Counted from the stretch's first letter, positions 9,361 through 17,705 are shown. The stretch: DNA of 64,000 nt from Roseomonas sp. OT10 (GCF_020991085.1 NZ_CP087719.1:1942001-2006000); one strand, 5' to 3'. Notes: generated by a model from the letters alone, not told the origin. Numbers and translations are program-made.

Positions 9361-9903
9361 CTACTTCGCCACCCAGAAGTACATCTTCCCCGGATGGCTG
9401 GTGTTCGACACCCAGTAGCCCAGCGCGACCATCTTTAGCCCGTCGAAGAGGTCCCAGTGGTCGCCGCTGTTGGGCTCGTAGATGCCCAGCGTGACCTTGG
9501 CCCAGGTCTTGTCGCGACCGATCGGATAGCAGTTCTCGACATAGAGGACGCCCTTCCGGCCATGCACCTGCGGCCAGACGACCTTGCCCTCGCCCTCCAC
9601 GTCGGGATTGCCGTAGGCCTGCCGGACCCGTGGCAGCAGGTCCGCGGCGCGGATGAAGAACAGGTCCGGGTAGGACCGGCCCACCGGGCCGTCCACCACC
9701 GCCTTGGCGTTCGCGATCTCCTGCTCCTTGCCCACGAGGTGCGTCAGGTTCGCGTCGCCCTTCGACTTGTCGGGCGCCATCTTCAGCGTATAGCCCATGA
9801 CGATGGCGCATCGGTTCGTGTCCTCGCCGACCAGGTCCTTCGCCCAGGGGCGGACGGTGGCGAATCGCTTCTCGAGGTCCTCGTAGGTGAAGGGCAGTGG
9901 CAT
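9361..9903 (-). CDS. Tae4-like peptidoglycan amidase (candidate T6SS effector)
   Basis: 180 residues with no signal peptide. By eye the sequence follows the Tae4 family (NlpC/P60-like DL-endopeptidases delivered by type VI secretion) from end to end. It has an N-terminal PFTYEDLEKRFATV block, the nucleophile segment NRCAIVMGYTL with Cys32, and a DLFFIRAADLLPRVRQAYG helix. It continues with GRKGVLYVE and the general-base segment DHWDLFDG with His149 and Asp151 or Asp154, and ends YFWVAK. These correspond to the NACxIRMSYxLN, GKKGIIxV and GHVTLWNG segments I recall from Salmonella Tae4. No T6SS structural gene or recognisable Tai4 immunity gene lies next to it. Function is inference from motif alignment; a general papain-fold hydrolase is the alternative. 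Confidence 0.68.
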   Translation of the reverse strand: MPLPFTYEDLEKRFATVRPWAKDLVGEDTNRCAIVMGYTLKMAPDKSKGDANLTHLVGKEQEIANAKAVVDGPVGRSYPDLFFIRAADLLPRVRQAYGNPDVEGEGKVVWPQVHGRKGVLYVENCYPIGRDKTWAKVTLGIYEPNSGDHWDLFDGLKMVALGYWVSNTSHPGKMYFWVAK

Positions 9904-10140
9904 GCGCGAAACGGTCCTGATGCAGCCGGCGTCATCCCGGAGGCCTCCAGGCTAGGCGCTTCCGCGGCCACGGCGCACCCCCTGAACGGAGGGATGGGGC
10001 GGCCGTGCCGGAGGCGGGCGCGGCCCGGCGCAAGCCCTGCCGGGCATTCACCGCCGCGTGATCGCGCATTGCCGGCGGTCTCTTGCCGGATGCCGGCGCC
10101 GGGAGCATGAAAGCCGCCAGAACAAGGCCGTGCCACGAAT

Positions 10141-10165
10141 TATAGCACGTTCAAGGATCGGAGAA
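10141..10165 (+). promoter_or_regulatory. Possible -10 element and ribosome-binding site of the AapJ-like gene
   Basis: An AT-rich pocket, rare in this sequence, contains TATAGC at 10141-10146 and a GGAG ribosome-binding site just before ATG 10170. No convincing -35 is visible at 16-18 nt. The 266-bp gap 9904-10169 holds nothing else I can support. Confidence 0.25.
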
Positions 10166-10169
10166 ACGG

Positions 10170-11210
10170 ATGTCACGCCTGAACCGCTGGGTTCGTCCCG
10201 CCGCCCTCGCCCTGGCCGCCGCCGCGGCGCTCTCGCCCTGGGCCGCCCGGGCCCAGGCCCCCGCCGCGGATACCCTCGCCGCCGTCCGCGCCCGCGGCCA
10301 GCTCGTCTGCGGCGTCTCGACGGGCGTGCTGGGCCTGTCGCTGGCCGACAGCCAGGGCGTCTGGCGCGGGCTGGACGTGGATTTCTGCCGCGCCGTCGCG
10401 GCCGCCGTGCTGGGCGACGGCGAGAAGGTGCGCTTCGTGCCCACCACCACCCAGACCCGCTTCACCGCGCTCCAGTCGGGTGAGGTGGACGTGCTCTCGC
10501 GCGGCACCACCTGGACCTTCGGGCGCGACGCGGGCATCGGCCTCGCCTTCACCGGCGTCACCCTGCATGACGGCCAGGGCTTCCTGATCCGCAAGAGCCT
10601 GAACGTGTCCTCGGCGAAGGAGCTGGACGGCGCCACCATCTGCCTCCAGCCCGGCTCGACCAGCGAGCTGAACATCACCGACTGGGCGCGCGTGAACAAC
10701 ATCCGCTTCCAGCCGGTGGTGATCGAGAACTTCAGCGAGGTGCAGAACGCTTTCTTCTCCGGCCGCTGCGACGTCTACAGCAGCGACCTCTCCGGCCTGG
10801 CCGGCGTGCGCGCCTCGCGCGGGCCGCAGGCGGCGGACTACGCGCTGATGCCCGAGACCATCTCGCGCGAGCCGCTGGGGCCCCTGGTGCGCCAGGGCGA
10901 CTTCCGCTGGTTCAGCATCGTGAAGTGGGTGGGCAACGCCCTGGTCGCCGCCGAGGAGCTGGGCGTCACCCAGGCCAACGCGGACTCCCGGCGCCAGGAC
11001 GCCAACCCGGAGGTGCAGCGCCTGCTCGGCACCACGGGCGAGTTCGGCAAGCAGCTCGGCCTCGACAACGCCTGGGCCTTCAACGCCGTCCGCGCCGTGG
11101 GCAACTATGGCGAGGTGTGGAAGCGCCACTACGAGCCGCTGGGCGTGGCGCGCGGGCAGAACCGCCTGGCCCGCGACGGTGGGCTGATGTGGTCGCCGCC
11201 CTTCCGCTGA
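10170..11210 (+). CDS. Amino-acid ABC transporter substrate-binding protein (AapJ-like), orphan
   Basis: Periplasmic solute-binding protein of the general L-amino acid (AapJ/BztA) class. 346 residues; the signal peptide ends near AARAQA (residues 24-29). Typical features are VRARGQLVCGVSTGVLGLSLADSQG, GLDVDFCRAVAAAVLGD, ALQSGEVDVLSRGTTWTFGRDAGIG and the C-terminal NAVRAVGNYGEVWKRHYEPLG block. Four Cys residues are present. Unlike typical aapJQMP loci, no permease or ATPase gene follows; the next gene is a cupin. It may supply a transporter encoded elsewhere or act as a sensor component (inference). Confidence 0.9.
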   Translation: MSRLNRWVRPAALALAAAAALSPWAARAQAPAADTLAAVRARGQLVCGVSTGVLGLSLADSQGVWRGLDVDFCRAVAAAVLGDGEKVRFVPTTTQTRFTALQSGEVDVLSRGTTWTFGRDAGIGLAFTGVTLHDGQGFLIRKSLNVSSAKELDGATICLQPGSTSELNITDWARVNNIRFQPVVIENFSEVQNAFFSGRCDVYSSDLSGLAGVRASRGPQAADYALMPETISREPLGPLVRQGDFRWFSIVKWVGNALVAAEELGVTQANADSRRQDANPEVQRLLGTTGEFGKQLGLDNAWAFNAVRAVGNYGEVWKRHYEPLGVARGQNRLARDGGLMWSPPFR

Positions 11211-11256
11211 GCCCCTGCCCTTCCCAAGCTTGCGTTCCCGACGGGAGACCGACGCC

Positions 11257-11805
11257 ATGCCGCATGACGGCCACCACCATGAATCCCTCGACCCGGTGCC
11301 GGGCGCGACGCCGCCCGATGGCTGGAAGCACACCGGCGTGCGGGTGATCCCGGGCAACAGCCTGGACGCCAACACCGCCCAGACGCCGGGGATGAACCGC
11401 GCCGCCGCGATCAACGCCGCCCGGGTCGGGGCGCAGAAGATCTGGGCCGGCACCGTCCACATCCACGCCAATGCCAAGACCGGCGCGCACCACCATGGCG
11501 CGCTGGAGAGCGTGATCTACGTGGTCAAGGGCAAGGCCCGGCTGCGCTGGGGCGAGAAGCTGGAGTTCGTCGCCGAGGCCGGGCCGGGCGACTTCATCTA
11601 CGTCCCGCCCTACGTCCCGCACCAGGAGATCAACGCCCTGGAGGACGAGACGCTGGAATGCGTCCTGGTCCGCAGTGACAACGAGGCGGTGGTGGTGAAC
11701 CTGGACATCGAGCCGGTCGAGAAGCCGGAGAACGTGCCCTGGGTCGATCCCACCCACACGCATCCCGGCCCGGCCAACCCGCCGGAGCGGTGCGAGGGGG
11801 GCTGA
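11257..11805 (+). CDS. Cupin-domain protein
   Basis: Small single-domain cupin of 182 residues. ATG 11257 is chosen because GGGAG at 11243-11247 sits at suitable spacing. Cupin motif 1 is GAHHHGALESVIYVVKGKARL (three His, one Glu, then the Gly); motif 2 is PGDFIYVPPYVPHQE. These give a complete set of metal ligands. The N-terminus MPHDGHHHES and the C-terminal THTHPGP are extra His-rich stretches. Specific activity cannot be assigned. It follows the AapJ-like gene by 46 bp on the same strand and may be cotranscribed. Confidence 0.85.
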   Translation: MPHDGHHHESLDPVPGATPPDGWKHTGVRVIPGNSLDANTAQTPGMNRAAAINAARVGAQKIWAGTVHIHANAKTGAHHHGALESVIYVVKGKARLRWGEKLEFVAEAGPGDFIYVPPYVPHQEINALEDETLECVLVRSDNEAVVVNLDIEPVEKPENVPWVDPTHTHPGPANPPERCEGG

Positions 11806-11821
11806 TCGTCCCGCCGATGAC

Positions 11822-11844
11822 GGGGCACCGCCGGCCGGTGCCCC
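11822..11844. terminator. Strong hairpin between convergent genes
   Basis: GGGGCACCG (11822-11830) pairs perfectly with CGGTGCCCC (11836-11844) around a 5-nt loop. It lies between the cupin gene and the convergent hydrolase gene, so it could terminate both. There is no U-tract. Confidence 0.5.
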
Positions 11845-11879
11845 GGACCATCCCCGAAGGCCGGCCTTCCGCTGCGAAC

Positions 11880-12668
11880 TCAGCGCGCGAAGACGCTCAG
11901 CCGCTGCATGACGAACATGAACTGGTCCAGCGTCAGCTCGTGCTGGCCATCCGGCACCGCCTCGAAGCGCGCCTGGACGCCACGGCCGGACAGGGCGGCG
12001 ACGAAGGCCAGCGAGGCCGCCGGGTTGGTCACCTTGTCCTTGCTGCCGGTCATCAGCAGGACGCGGGTCGTGGTCGGGATGCGGCTGACGATGTCCATGG
12101 GATCGAGGCTGCGCGGATAGGGGCCCATCGTCAGCTGGGCATGGCTGCACGGGCAGCCGAGCAGCAGCGCCCGGTCGATCAGCCCCGGCGCGCGCCCCAG
12201 GATGTTCGCGGCGACCGCCGCGCCACCGGAATGCGCCAGGACCACCACCTCCTGCGGCCGGTACCGCTCCCGCAGCGCGCGCAGCGCATCGGCCACGGCG
12301 TCGATGTTGTCCGCGGTCCAGTTGTCGTCCCGTCCGCCATCCGACCCGTCGGAGACGCGCCCCTCCATATCGCCATAGCCCGGCCGGTACAGCGCGATCA
12401 CCGAAGCCCCCGGCATGGCCGCCACCACCTTGGGTGCCCAGAGCGGAAGGGTGCGCACCGGGCCCTTCCCGCCCGGTGCGCCGTTGCCATGGATCAGGAC
12501 CACGATCTTGCCGTCCTGCCGCGGCGCCGGCCCGTGGAAGCGCAGCGCCAGGCAGCCCACCCGCGTCTCCACGCCATCGGTGAGATCCGGCAACGCGCAG
12601 GCGGCCCGGGCCTCTGAGGAGAGGAGGAGGATGAGCAGCAGTAGCAGGGCCCGCAGGAGGCCAGGCAT
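11880..12668 (-). CDS. Secreted alpha/beta-hydrolase
   Basis: 262 residues from ATG 12668 (an in-frame ATG at 12686 is possible). Hydrophobic signal peptide LLRALLLLLILLLSSEARA, then the alpha/beta-hydrolase fold: KIVVLIHGNGAPGG (oxyanion-hole region), the nucleophile elbow AHSGGA and a C-terminal catalytic His in DGQHELTL. Five Cys residues in the mature part (e.g. CALPD, VGCLAL, GCPCSH) suggest disulfides, consistent with periplasmic location. Substrate unknown. The Cys after the signal lacks a lipobox, so I do not call it a lipoprotein. Confidence 0.8.
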   Translation of the reverse strand: MPGLLRALLLLLILLLSSEARAACALPDLTDGVETRVGCLALRFHGPAPRQDGKIVVLIHGNGAPGGKGPVRTLPLWAPKVVAAMPGASVIALYRPGYGDMEGRVSDGSDGGRDDNWTADNIDAVADALRALRERYRPQEVVVLAHSGGAAVAANILGRAPGLIDRALLLGCPCSHAQLTMGPYPRSLDPMDIVSRIPTTTRVLLMTGSKDKVTNPAASLAFVAALSGRGVQARFEAVPDGQHELTLDQFMFVMQRLSVFAR

Positions 12669-12778
12669 GACGTTCCGTTTTAGCATCGTTATTGGGACGC
12701 TAGGGCCAAGCGGGGAGGAGGACAACCATCCGGTGACCGCCCCTGTCCGGCCGGGCCCGCCATGCGGCCCTCGCAGCC

Positions 12779-13792
12779 TCAGTCCAGGGTGGCTCCGGAG
12801 GCCTCGACCAGCTCGCGCCAGACCAGTTCCTGGTCCCGCCAGTACCGAGCGAAGTCGTCGGGCGTGGCATCCCAGACGGGCGCGAAGCCCAGCGGCTGCA
12901 GCTTCTCGCGGAAGCCGTCCGACCGCACCACGGCCAGCAGCCGCTCGTGCAGCACGGCGATGCGCTCCGGCGGCGTCCCCGACGGCACCGTCACCGCGTA
13001 CCAGGACTGCGCGTCCAGCTTCGAGGCGGGCAGCAGCTCCTTCATCCCCGGCACGTCCTTCAGCTCGGGCACGTAGGTGACCCGCTCGGCCGAACCGACC
13101 GCGAGCGCCCGGAAGCGGCCCTCCCGCACATGCGGCAGCAGCGCGGGTATGACGTCGAACATCATGTCGATGTTGCCGGCGAGCAGGTCCTGGATGGCCG
13201 GCCCGCCGCCGCGGTAGGGCACGTGGGTGATGTCGACCCCGGCCGCCCGGTTCACCGCCGACAGGGTCAGGTGGCTGACCGAGCCGGTGCCGGAGGAGCC
13301 CATGGTGATCTCCCCCGGCCTGGCCTTGGCCGCCGCCACCAGCTCCTGGAAGGTCTTCCAGGGACGCTGGGCATTGACCACCAGCAGCACCGTCCCCGTC
13401 ACCACGCGGGTCACCGGCGCCAGGTCGCGCAGCGGGTCGATCGGCATGGAGCGGCGGTAGAGGAACTTGTTCGCGGCCAGGATGGTGGCGCTGCCCAGCA
13501 GCAGGGTGTGGCCGTCCTTCTCGGCCCGCGCCACGGCGTCGGCGCCGATGTTGCCGCCCGCGCCCCCGCGGTTGTCCACCACCACCGTCTGCCCGAGCAG
13601 GGGCTGGAGCTGCTCGGCCAGCAGCCGCCCGGTGATGTCCACCGCCCCGCCCGGGGCGAAGGGGACGACGAGGCGGACGGTACGCGAGGGGAAGTCCCCG
13701 GCACCCTGGGCCGAGGCGGACCGGGGAAGGGCGGACGCACAGGCCAGGGGCAGCGCGGCGGCGCCCAGGAGGGCGCGGCGGGAGAGGGTCAT
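12779..13792 (-). CDS. Bug-family (TctC-type) tripartite tricarboxylate transporter binding protein
   Basis: Periplasmic binding protein for carboxylates. 337 residues from ATG 13792; MTLSRRALLGAAALPLACASALPRSASA is an RR-type signal that could use Tat. Family hallmarks are FPSRTVRLVVPFAPGGAVDITGRLLAEQL, VVDNRGGAGGNIGADAVARAEKDGHTLL and the central HVPYRGGGPAIQDLLAGNIDMMFD. No TctA/TctB membrane genes are adjacent, as is usual for the greatly expanded Bug family. Ligand unknown. Confidence 0.93.
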   Translation of the reverse strand: MTLSRRALLGAAALPLACASALPRSASAQGAGDFPSRTVRLVVPFAPGGAVDITGRLLAEQLQPLLGQTVVVDNRGGAGGNIGADAVARAEKDGHTLLLGSATILAANKFLYRRSMPIDPLRDLAPVTRVVTGTVLLVVNAQRPWKTFQELVAAAKARPGEITMGSSGTGSVSHLTLSAVNRAAGVDITHVPYRGGGPAIQDLLAGNIDMMFDVIPALLPHVREGRFRALAVGSAERVTYVPELKDVPGMKELLPASKLDAQSWYAVTVPSGTPPERIAVLHERLLAVVRSDGFREKLQPLGFAPVWDATPDDFARYWRDQELVWRELVEASGATLD

Positions 13793-13874
13793 GGCAGGGA
13801 TCCCGGAATGCATAGCATGAATGGACGCGGCGCGCCCGCCTGGGTTGCGGCGGCCGCGTCGCCTAAGGGTCGCC

Positions 13875-14630
13875 TCAGCCGCCGGCGCGGTGCACCCGCA
13901 GCGGCCCATAGGACTGGCAGACGGGCATCACCTGCAACGTGTTGACGTTGACCCGCGCCGGGCGGCTCGCCACCCAGTGCACCGCGTCGGCGATGTCGTC
14001 GGGGGTCAGCGCCTCCGTTCCGGCATAGACGGCGTCCGCCTTCGCCTGGTCGCCGCCGAAGCGCACCGCGCTGAACTCCGTGCCGCCGACCAGCCCCGGC
14101 TCGATGTCGGTCACCCGGACGGGCGTGCCGAACAGGTCGGCGCGCAGGTTGTTGGAGAACTGGCGCACGAAGGCCTTGGTGCCGCCATAGACGTTGCCGC
14201 CGGGATAGGGCCATTCGCCGGCGGTGGAGCCCAGGTTCACCACATGCCCGCGGCCGCGCGCGATCATGCCCGGCAGCACTGCGCGGGTCATGTACATCAG
14301 GCCCTTCACGTTGGTGTCCACCATGGCGTCCCAGTCGTCCAGGGACGCCTCCTGCGCCGGGCCGAGGCCGCGGGCCAGGCCGGCATTGTTCACCAGCAGG
14401 TCGATCGCCGACCAGTCGGCCGGCAGCCCGTCCACCGCCGCCAGCACTGCCTCGCGGTCCCGCACGTCCAGCGCGACGGGCAGCACCCGGTCCTCGCCCA
14501 ACTCCGAGGCCAGGGCGTCCAGCCGGTCGCCACGCCGCCCGACGGCGATGATTCGCGAGCCATCCGCCGCGAAGCGCCGGGCGATGGCCGCACCGAAGCC
14601 GGCGGAGGCGCCGGTAACGAGCAGAAGCAT
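13875..14630 (-). CDS. ydfG: NADP-dependent 3-hydroxy acid dehydrogenase (SDR)
   Basis: Short-chain dehydrogenase of 251 residues, closely matching YdfG in length and pattern. LLVTGASAGFGAAIARRF (cofactor Gly motif), NNAGLARGLGPAQEASLDDWDAM, catalytic Ser in LGSTAGEWPYPGGN, YGGTKAFVRQFSNNLRADL (YxxxK), and the YdfG-specific VTDIEPGLVGGTEFS and C-terminal QSYGPLRVHR. YdfG-type enzymes oxidise L-allo-threonine, serine and 3-hydroxy acids and may reduce malonic semialdehyde. ATG 14630 is chosen; upstream in-frame codons lie over the next gene. Confidence 0.93.
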   Translation of the reverse strand: MLLLVTGASAGFGAAIARRFAADGSRIIAVGRRGDRLDALASELGEDRVLPVALDVRDREAVLAAVDGLPADWSAIDLLVNNAGLARGLGPAQEASLDDWDAMVDTNVKGLMYMTRAVLPGMIARGRGHVVNLGSTAGEWPYPGGNVYGGTKAFVRQFSNNLRADLFGTPVRVTDIEPGLVGGTEFSAVRFGGDQAKADAVYAGTEALTPDDIADAVHWVASRPARVNVNTLQVMPVCQSYGPLRVHRAGG

Positions 14631-14679
14631 GGGACGATCCCCGAGAAGGCCGAGCGGTTCCCTGCACCGCCCCGCCGCG

Positions 14680-15537
14680 TCATTCAAGATGCGCCGTCCG
14701 CCCATCCTGCCGCCCGGCCGTCCCCGGGACCGACAGCGCATGGATCAGCACCGCCGCCGCCACGGAGACGTTCAGGCTCTCCACCCGCCCCGAGCCCGGC
14801 AGGGTCACGCGGGCCGCGCAGGCGGCGGCCGTGGCGGGCGCGACGCCCTGCTCCTCGTTGCCCAGCACCAGCGCCAGCACCCGGTCGCGCGGCAGCGCCT
14901 CCGGCGGCACGCCGCCCGCCGCCACCGCCGCGACCGTCAGCACCTGGGCGGAGACGGCGTGCAGCGCCGCCGGCAGGTCCCGCGCGGCGTAGAGGCTCAG
15001 CGACTCCAGCCCGCCCTCCGCGGTGCGGAAGGCCGCCTCGGACAGCCCGGCCTGCCGGGGATCGCCCGAGAGCACCATGGCGTGGCATCCGAAGAAGGCC
15101 GCCGACCGGGCGATGGCGCCGAGGTTGTGCGGGTTGCCCACGCCGTCCAGCACCGGCAGCACCGGCGCCGCGCCCAACGCCGGCAGGGCCAGCGCCCCCG
15201 GCAGCGGCACGGGCAGCGCGGGAACGCGGCGCGGCATGGCCACGGCGACGATGCCGCCGTGATGCGCCGTGCCGGCGATGCGGGTGAGCTCCTCCGGCGC
15301 GACCTCCCGGTAGGGACGGCGGGCGCGCGCCAGGGCGGCGCAGACCGGCCCGGCAGGCTCGCGCATCGACGGCAGGTAGAAGAGTCGCAGCAGGTCCGCC
15401 GGGCGCCGGGCGAAGGCGGCCAGCACCGCCGCCCGGCCGCAGAGCCGGTCCGGCTCAGGCGGGCGCGGCGGCAGCGGCCCCCGGTCCTGGCCGCGCTGGT
15501 GCGCCCGGGGGGGCGCGTCCGCCCGGGTCGCCTCCAT
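14680..15537 (-). CDS. SpoU/TrmH-family RNA 2'-O-methyltransferase
   Basis: SPOUT-class RNA ribose methyltransferase. From ATG 15537 the protein is 285 residues: a short basic N-terminus, the substrate-binding domain starting near DRLCGRAAVLAAFARRP, and the SPOUT domain with motif 1 LDGVGNPHNLGAIARSAAFFG, motif 2 ALVLGNEEQGV and motif 3 LPGSGRVESLNVSVAAAVLIHAL, all intact. Target RNA cannot be told from sequence; RlmB and TrmH types are both possible. The start overlaps the last 83 bp of the upstream oxygenase gene, so a later alternative start is possible. Confidence 0.9.
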   Translation of the reverse strand: MEATRADAPPRAHQRGQDRGPLPPRPPEPDRLCGRAAVLAAFARRPADLLRLFYLPSMREPAGPVCAALARARRPYREVAPEELTRIAGTAHHGGIVAVAMPRRVPALPVPLPGALALPALGAAPVLPVLDGVGNPHNLGAIARSAAFFGCHAMVLSGDPRQAGLSEAAFRTAEGGLESLSLYAARDLPAALHAVSAQVLTVAAVAAGGVPPEALPRDRVLALVLGNEEQGVAPATAAACAARVTLPGSGRVESLNVSVAAAVLIHALSVPGTAGRQDGRTAHLE

Positions 15538-16672
15538 CCGGGGCGCCCCCCGCTCGGGCGCCCCTCTCTGGGGCGGTCGGGGCTGGTTCGGTCTGGTCAG
15601 GGCTGGTCTCTCCGGCCTGGGCGGCGGCCTCGCCGACATAGGCGAGGTTGGCCTCGCGGATGCGGGCGCCGCCTTCATCGTAGAGGAAGGGCAGGAAGGC
15701 ATAGCGCCGCCCCCGCGTCACCGGCATCGCCTCATGCAGCAGCGAGCAGGAGAACACCACCGCCCCGCCGGTCGGGGCGCGGTAGCGCCGAGGCCCGAAT
15801 TCCGGGAAGCGCAGCTCGCCGCCCTCGAACTCCTCGGCGTTCAGGTTCACCGTCACCGCGAAGCGGCGGTGCGCGGTGCCCCGGGTGGTGTTGTCGCGAT
15901 GCGGGCGGAAGAAGCCGCCCTCGGACGAGTCGTAGCAGGCGACGATGAAGCGCTCGATCCGCGTGGCCTCGAACTGGAAGGCGGCGCGGAGCGCCGGGAC
16001 CAGGCGCCGCGCCAGCCGCTGGCGCAGGGCGTCCAGCACCTCCGGATCGGCGATGGTGTGGTCGGAGCGCCGCTTGAAGCTGCCGTCGCGCACCGGCACG
16101 GTCCGCCCGTCCACCTCGCGCATGAAGCCTGAGGGCGTGGCGCCCCCCGCCTCGTAGAGCGCGATCAGCCGGCGGCAGAGGGCAGGCTCCAGCAGGCGCG
16201 GCAGCACCAGCACCGGGGCGGGCACCTCCTCCCCCGCATGGCGCTCCGGCGGCGGCAACTCCGGCAGCATCGCCAGGAGGCGCGGCGCCACCGCCAGGGG
16301 GCCGGAGGCCAGGACGCGCTGGAAGGGGTCCGCCAGGATCGCCGCTCCCTCCGCCGGGGCGCCGCCGCAGGCCGCCAGCGCCGCGCCATCCGCATCGGCC
16401 AGGATGCGGATGCCGGGCAGGTGGTCGCGCAGCGCCGTCCCCAGCGCCTCCGCACGGGGGGTGATGAGGAAGAGCAGCGCCCGCTGGTCGTCCAGCAGGG
16501 CGCGCACCGGGGCGATCGCCGCCTCCAGCGGCGCCAGGTCCGCGCCACCCTCGCGCGGCAGGAAGAGCAGCAGGGTCCAGCGACCGGCCACGGAAGGGAC
16601 CGCATAGCGGGGATTGCTGGTCCCCGGCAGGGTGAGGGCGGGGAGGAACTCCCCGAAGCCGACGAGCGCCAT
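15455..16672 (-). CDS. 2OG-Fe(II) oxygenase (prolyl 4-hydroxylase type) with N-terminal thioredoxin-like domain
   Basis: 405 residues. Residues 1-140 resemble an AhpC/TSA-type thioredoxin fold (FLPALTLPGTSN, RWTLLLFLPR, then IRILADADGAALAACG), but the position of the peroxidatic cysteine has none; the only Cys there is residue 102. Residues 150-345 are a P4Hc-type dioxygenase with the iron triad His258, Asp260 and His313 (PHRDNTTRG and LLHEA) and Arg320 or Arg322 for 2-oxoglutarate. The last 50 residues are Pro/Gly/Ala filler overlapping the methyltransferase gene from residue 379. Substrate unknown. Start ATG 16672 gives MALVGFGEFLPALTL. Confidence 0.85.
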   Translation of the reverse strand: MALVGFGEFLPALTLPGTSNPRYAVPSVAGRWTLLLFLPREGGADLAPLEAAIAPVRALLDDQRALLFLITPRAEALGTALRDHLPGIRILADADGAALAACGGAPAEGAAILADPFQRVLASGPLAVAPRLLAMLPELPPPERHAGEEVPAPVLVLPRLLEPALCRRLIALYEAGGATPSGFMREVDGRTVPVRDGSFKRRSDHTIADPEVLDALRQRLARRLVPALRAAFQFEATRIERFIVACYDSSEGGFFRPHRDNTTRGTAHRRFAVTVNLNAEEFEGGELRFPEFGPRRYRAPTGGAVVFSCSLLHEAMPVTRGRRYAFLPFLYDEGGARIREANLAYVGEAAAQAGETSPDQTEPAPTAPERGARAGGAPDGGDPGGRAPPGAPARPGPGAAAAAPA

Positions 16673-16712
16673 GCGCCCCAGGGTAGAGCAGATCACCGTC
16701 CCGGGAAGGCCG

Positions 16713-16743
16713 GCGGCGAGGCGGTCCCCGGCGGCCTCGCCGC
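16713..16743. other. Inverted repeat in a divergent intergenic region
   Basis: A 10-bp perfect stem (16713-16722 with 16734-16743; core GGCGAGGC/GCCTCGCC) and 11-nt loop lies between the divergent oxygenase and aminotransferase genes. It could be an operator or an RNA hairpin in either leader; no regulator gene is nearby. Confidence 0.25.
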
Positions 16744-16841
16744 TGTCGCGATCCCGCCGCTGCCATGCGCGGCTTCCGCTTCAACGCCCGCGCCGGACGT
16801 GCCAGAACCCCGGGCTTCCGACGGCGCGAGGAGCGAGGGCG

Positions 16842-17705
16842 ATGGCGGGCGTGTTCTGGTACGACGGGCAGTGGTCGACCGAGGAGCCGAAGATCATGGG
16901 CCCGATGGACCATGCCATGTGGCTGGGCTCGATCGTCTTCGACGGCGCCCGCGGCATCCGCGGCCTGGTCCCCGACCTGGACCTGCACTGTGCCCGCGTG
17001 GTGCGCAGCGCCCGCGCCATGCTGATGGAGCCGAAGCTCGACGCCGCGACCATCGAGGAGCTGTGCCGCGAGGGCGTGCGCCGCATGGGGCCGGAGGCGG
17101 AGCTCTACATCCGGCCGATGTTCTTCATCCGCAAGGGGCTGGGCGCGGCCGAGCCCGACCCGGCCTCCACCGACTTCATCCTGTCCGTCTACGACAGCCC
17201 GCTGCCGCCGCCGAACGGCTTCTCCGCCTGCCTCGCACCCTTCCGGCGCCCCGCCCCGGACCAGGCGCCGACCGACGCCAAGGCCGCCGCGCTCTACCCG
17301 AACTCCGCCCGCGCCACCGCCTGGGCGCGCAAGAACGGCTACGACAACGCCGTGGTCTGCGACCCGGACGGCAAGGTGGCGGAGTTCGCCACGGCCAACA
17401 TGATGATGGTCAAGGACGGGGTGGTGATGACGCCTGCGGCCAACGGCACCTTCCTGGCCGGCATCACCCGCGCCCGGGTCATCGGCCTGCTGCGCGAGGC
17501 GGGACGCGAGGTGCGCGAGACGACCGTCACCCCGGCGATGCTGGCGGACGCGGACGAGATCTTCGCCACCGGCAACTTCGCCAAGGTGCAGCCCTGCACC
17601 CGCTACGAGGGCCGCGACCTCCAGCCCGGCCCGGTGGCCGCCCAGGCCCGGGAGCTGTACTTCGCCTGGGCCGAGGGCTCCCGCATCCTGCCGAAGGCCG
17701 CCTGA
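16842..17705 (+). CDS. Class IV aminotransferase (branched-chain type)
   Basis: Fold-type IV PLP enzyme of 287 residues, most like branched-chain amino acid aminotransferases. ATG 16842 follows a GAGGAGCGAGGG ribosome-binding site. GSIVFDGARGIRG at the N-terminus, the Lys in TDAKAAALYPNSARA (expected Schiff-base position), GYDNAVVCDPDGKVAEFATANMMMV and GITRARVIGLLREAGREV with the terminal FATGNFAKVQPCTRYEGRDLQPG are present. IlvE, D-amino-acid transaminase or related activity cannot be separated by eye. The usual IlvE SGNYQ-type wording differs (ALYPNSARA). Confidence 0.88.
   Translation: MAGVFWYDGQWSTEEPKIMGPMDHAMWLGSIVFDGARGIRGLVPDLDLHCARVVRSARAMLMEPKLDAATIEELCREGVRRMGPEAELYIRPMFFIRKGLGAAEPDPASTDFILSVYDSPLPPPNGFSACLAPFRRPAPDQAPTDAKAAALYPNSARATAWARKNGYDNAVVCDPDGKVAEFATANMMMVKDGVVMTPAANGTFLAGITRARVIGLLREAGREVRETTVTPAMLADADEIFATGNFAKVQPCTRYEGRDLQPGPVAAQARELYFAWAEGSRILPKAA

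Noticed and set aside
9904-10169. Immunity gene for the Tae4-like protein
   Set aside because: The 266-bp gap has no frame with a signal peptide and Tai4-like helices; frames there are shadows.
11880-12668. Lipoprotein signal on the hydrolase at Ala-Cys after the signal peptide
   Set aside because: The residues before the Cys (ARAAC) do not form a lipobox.
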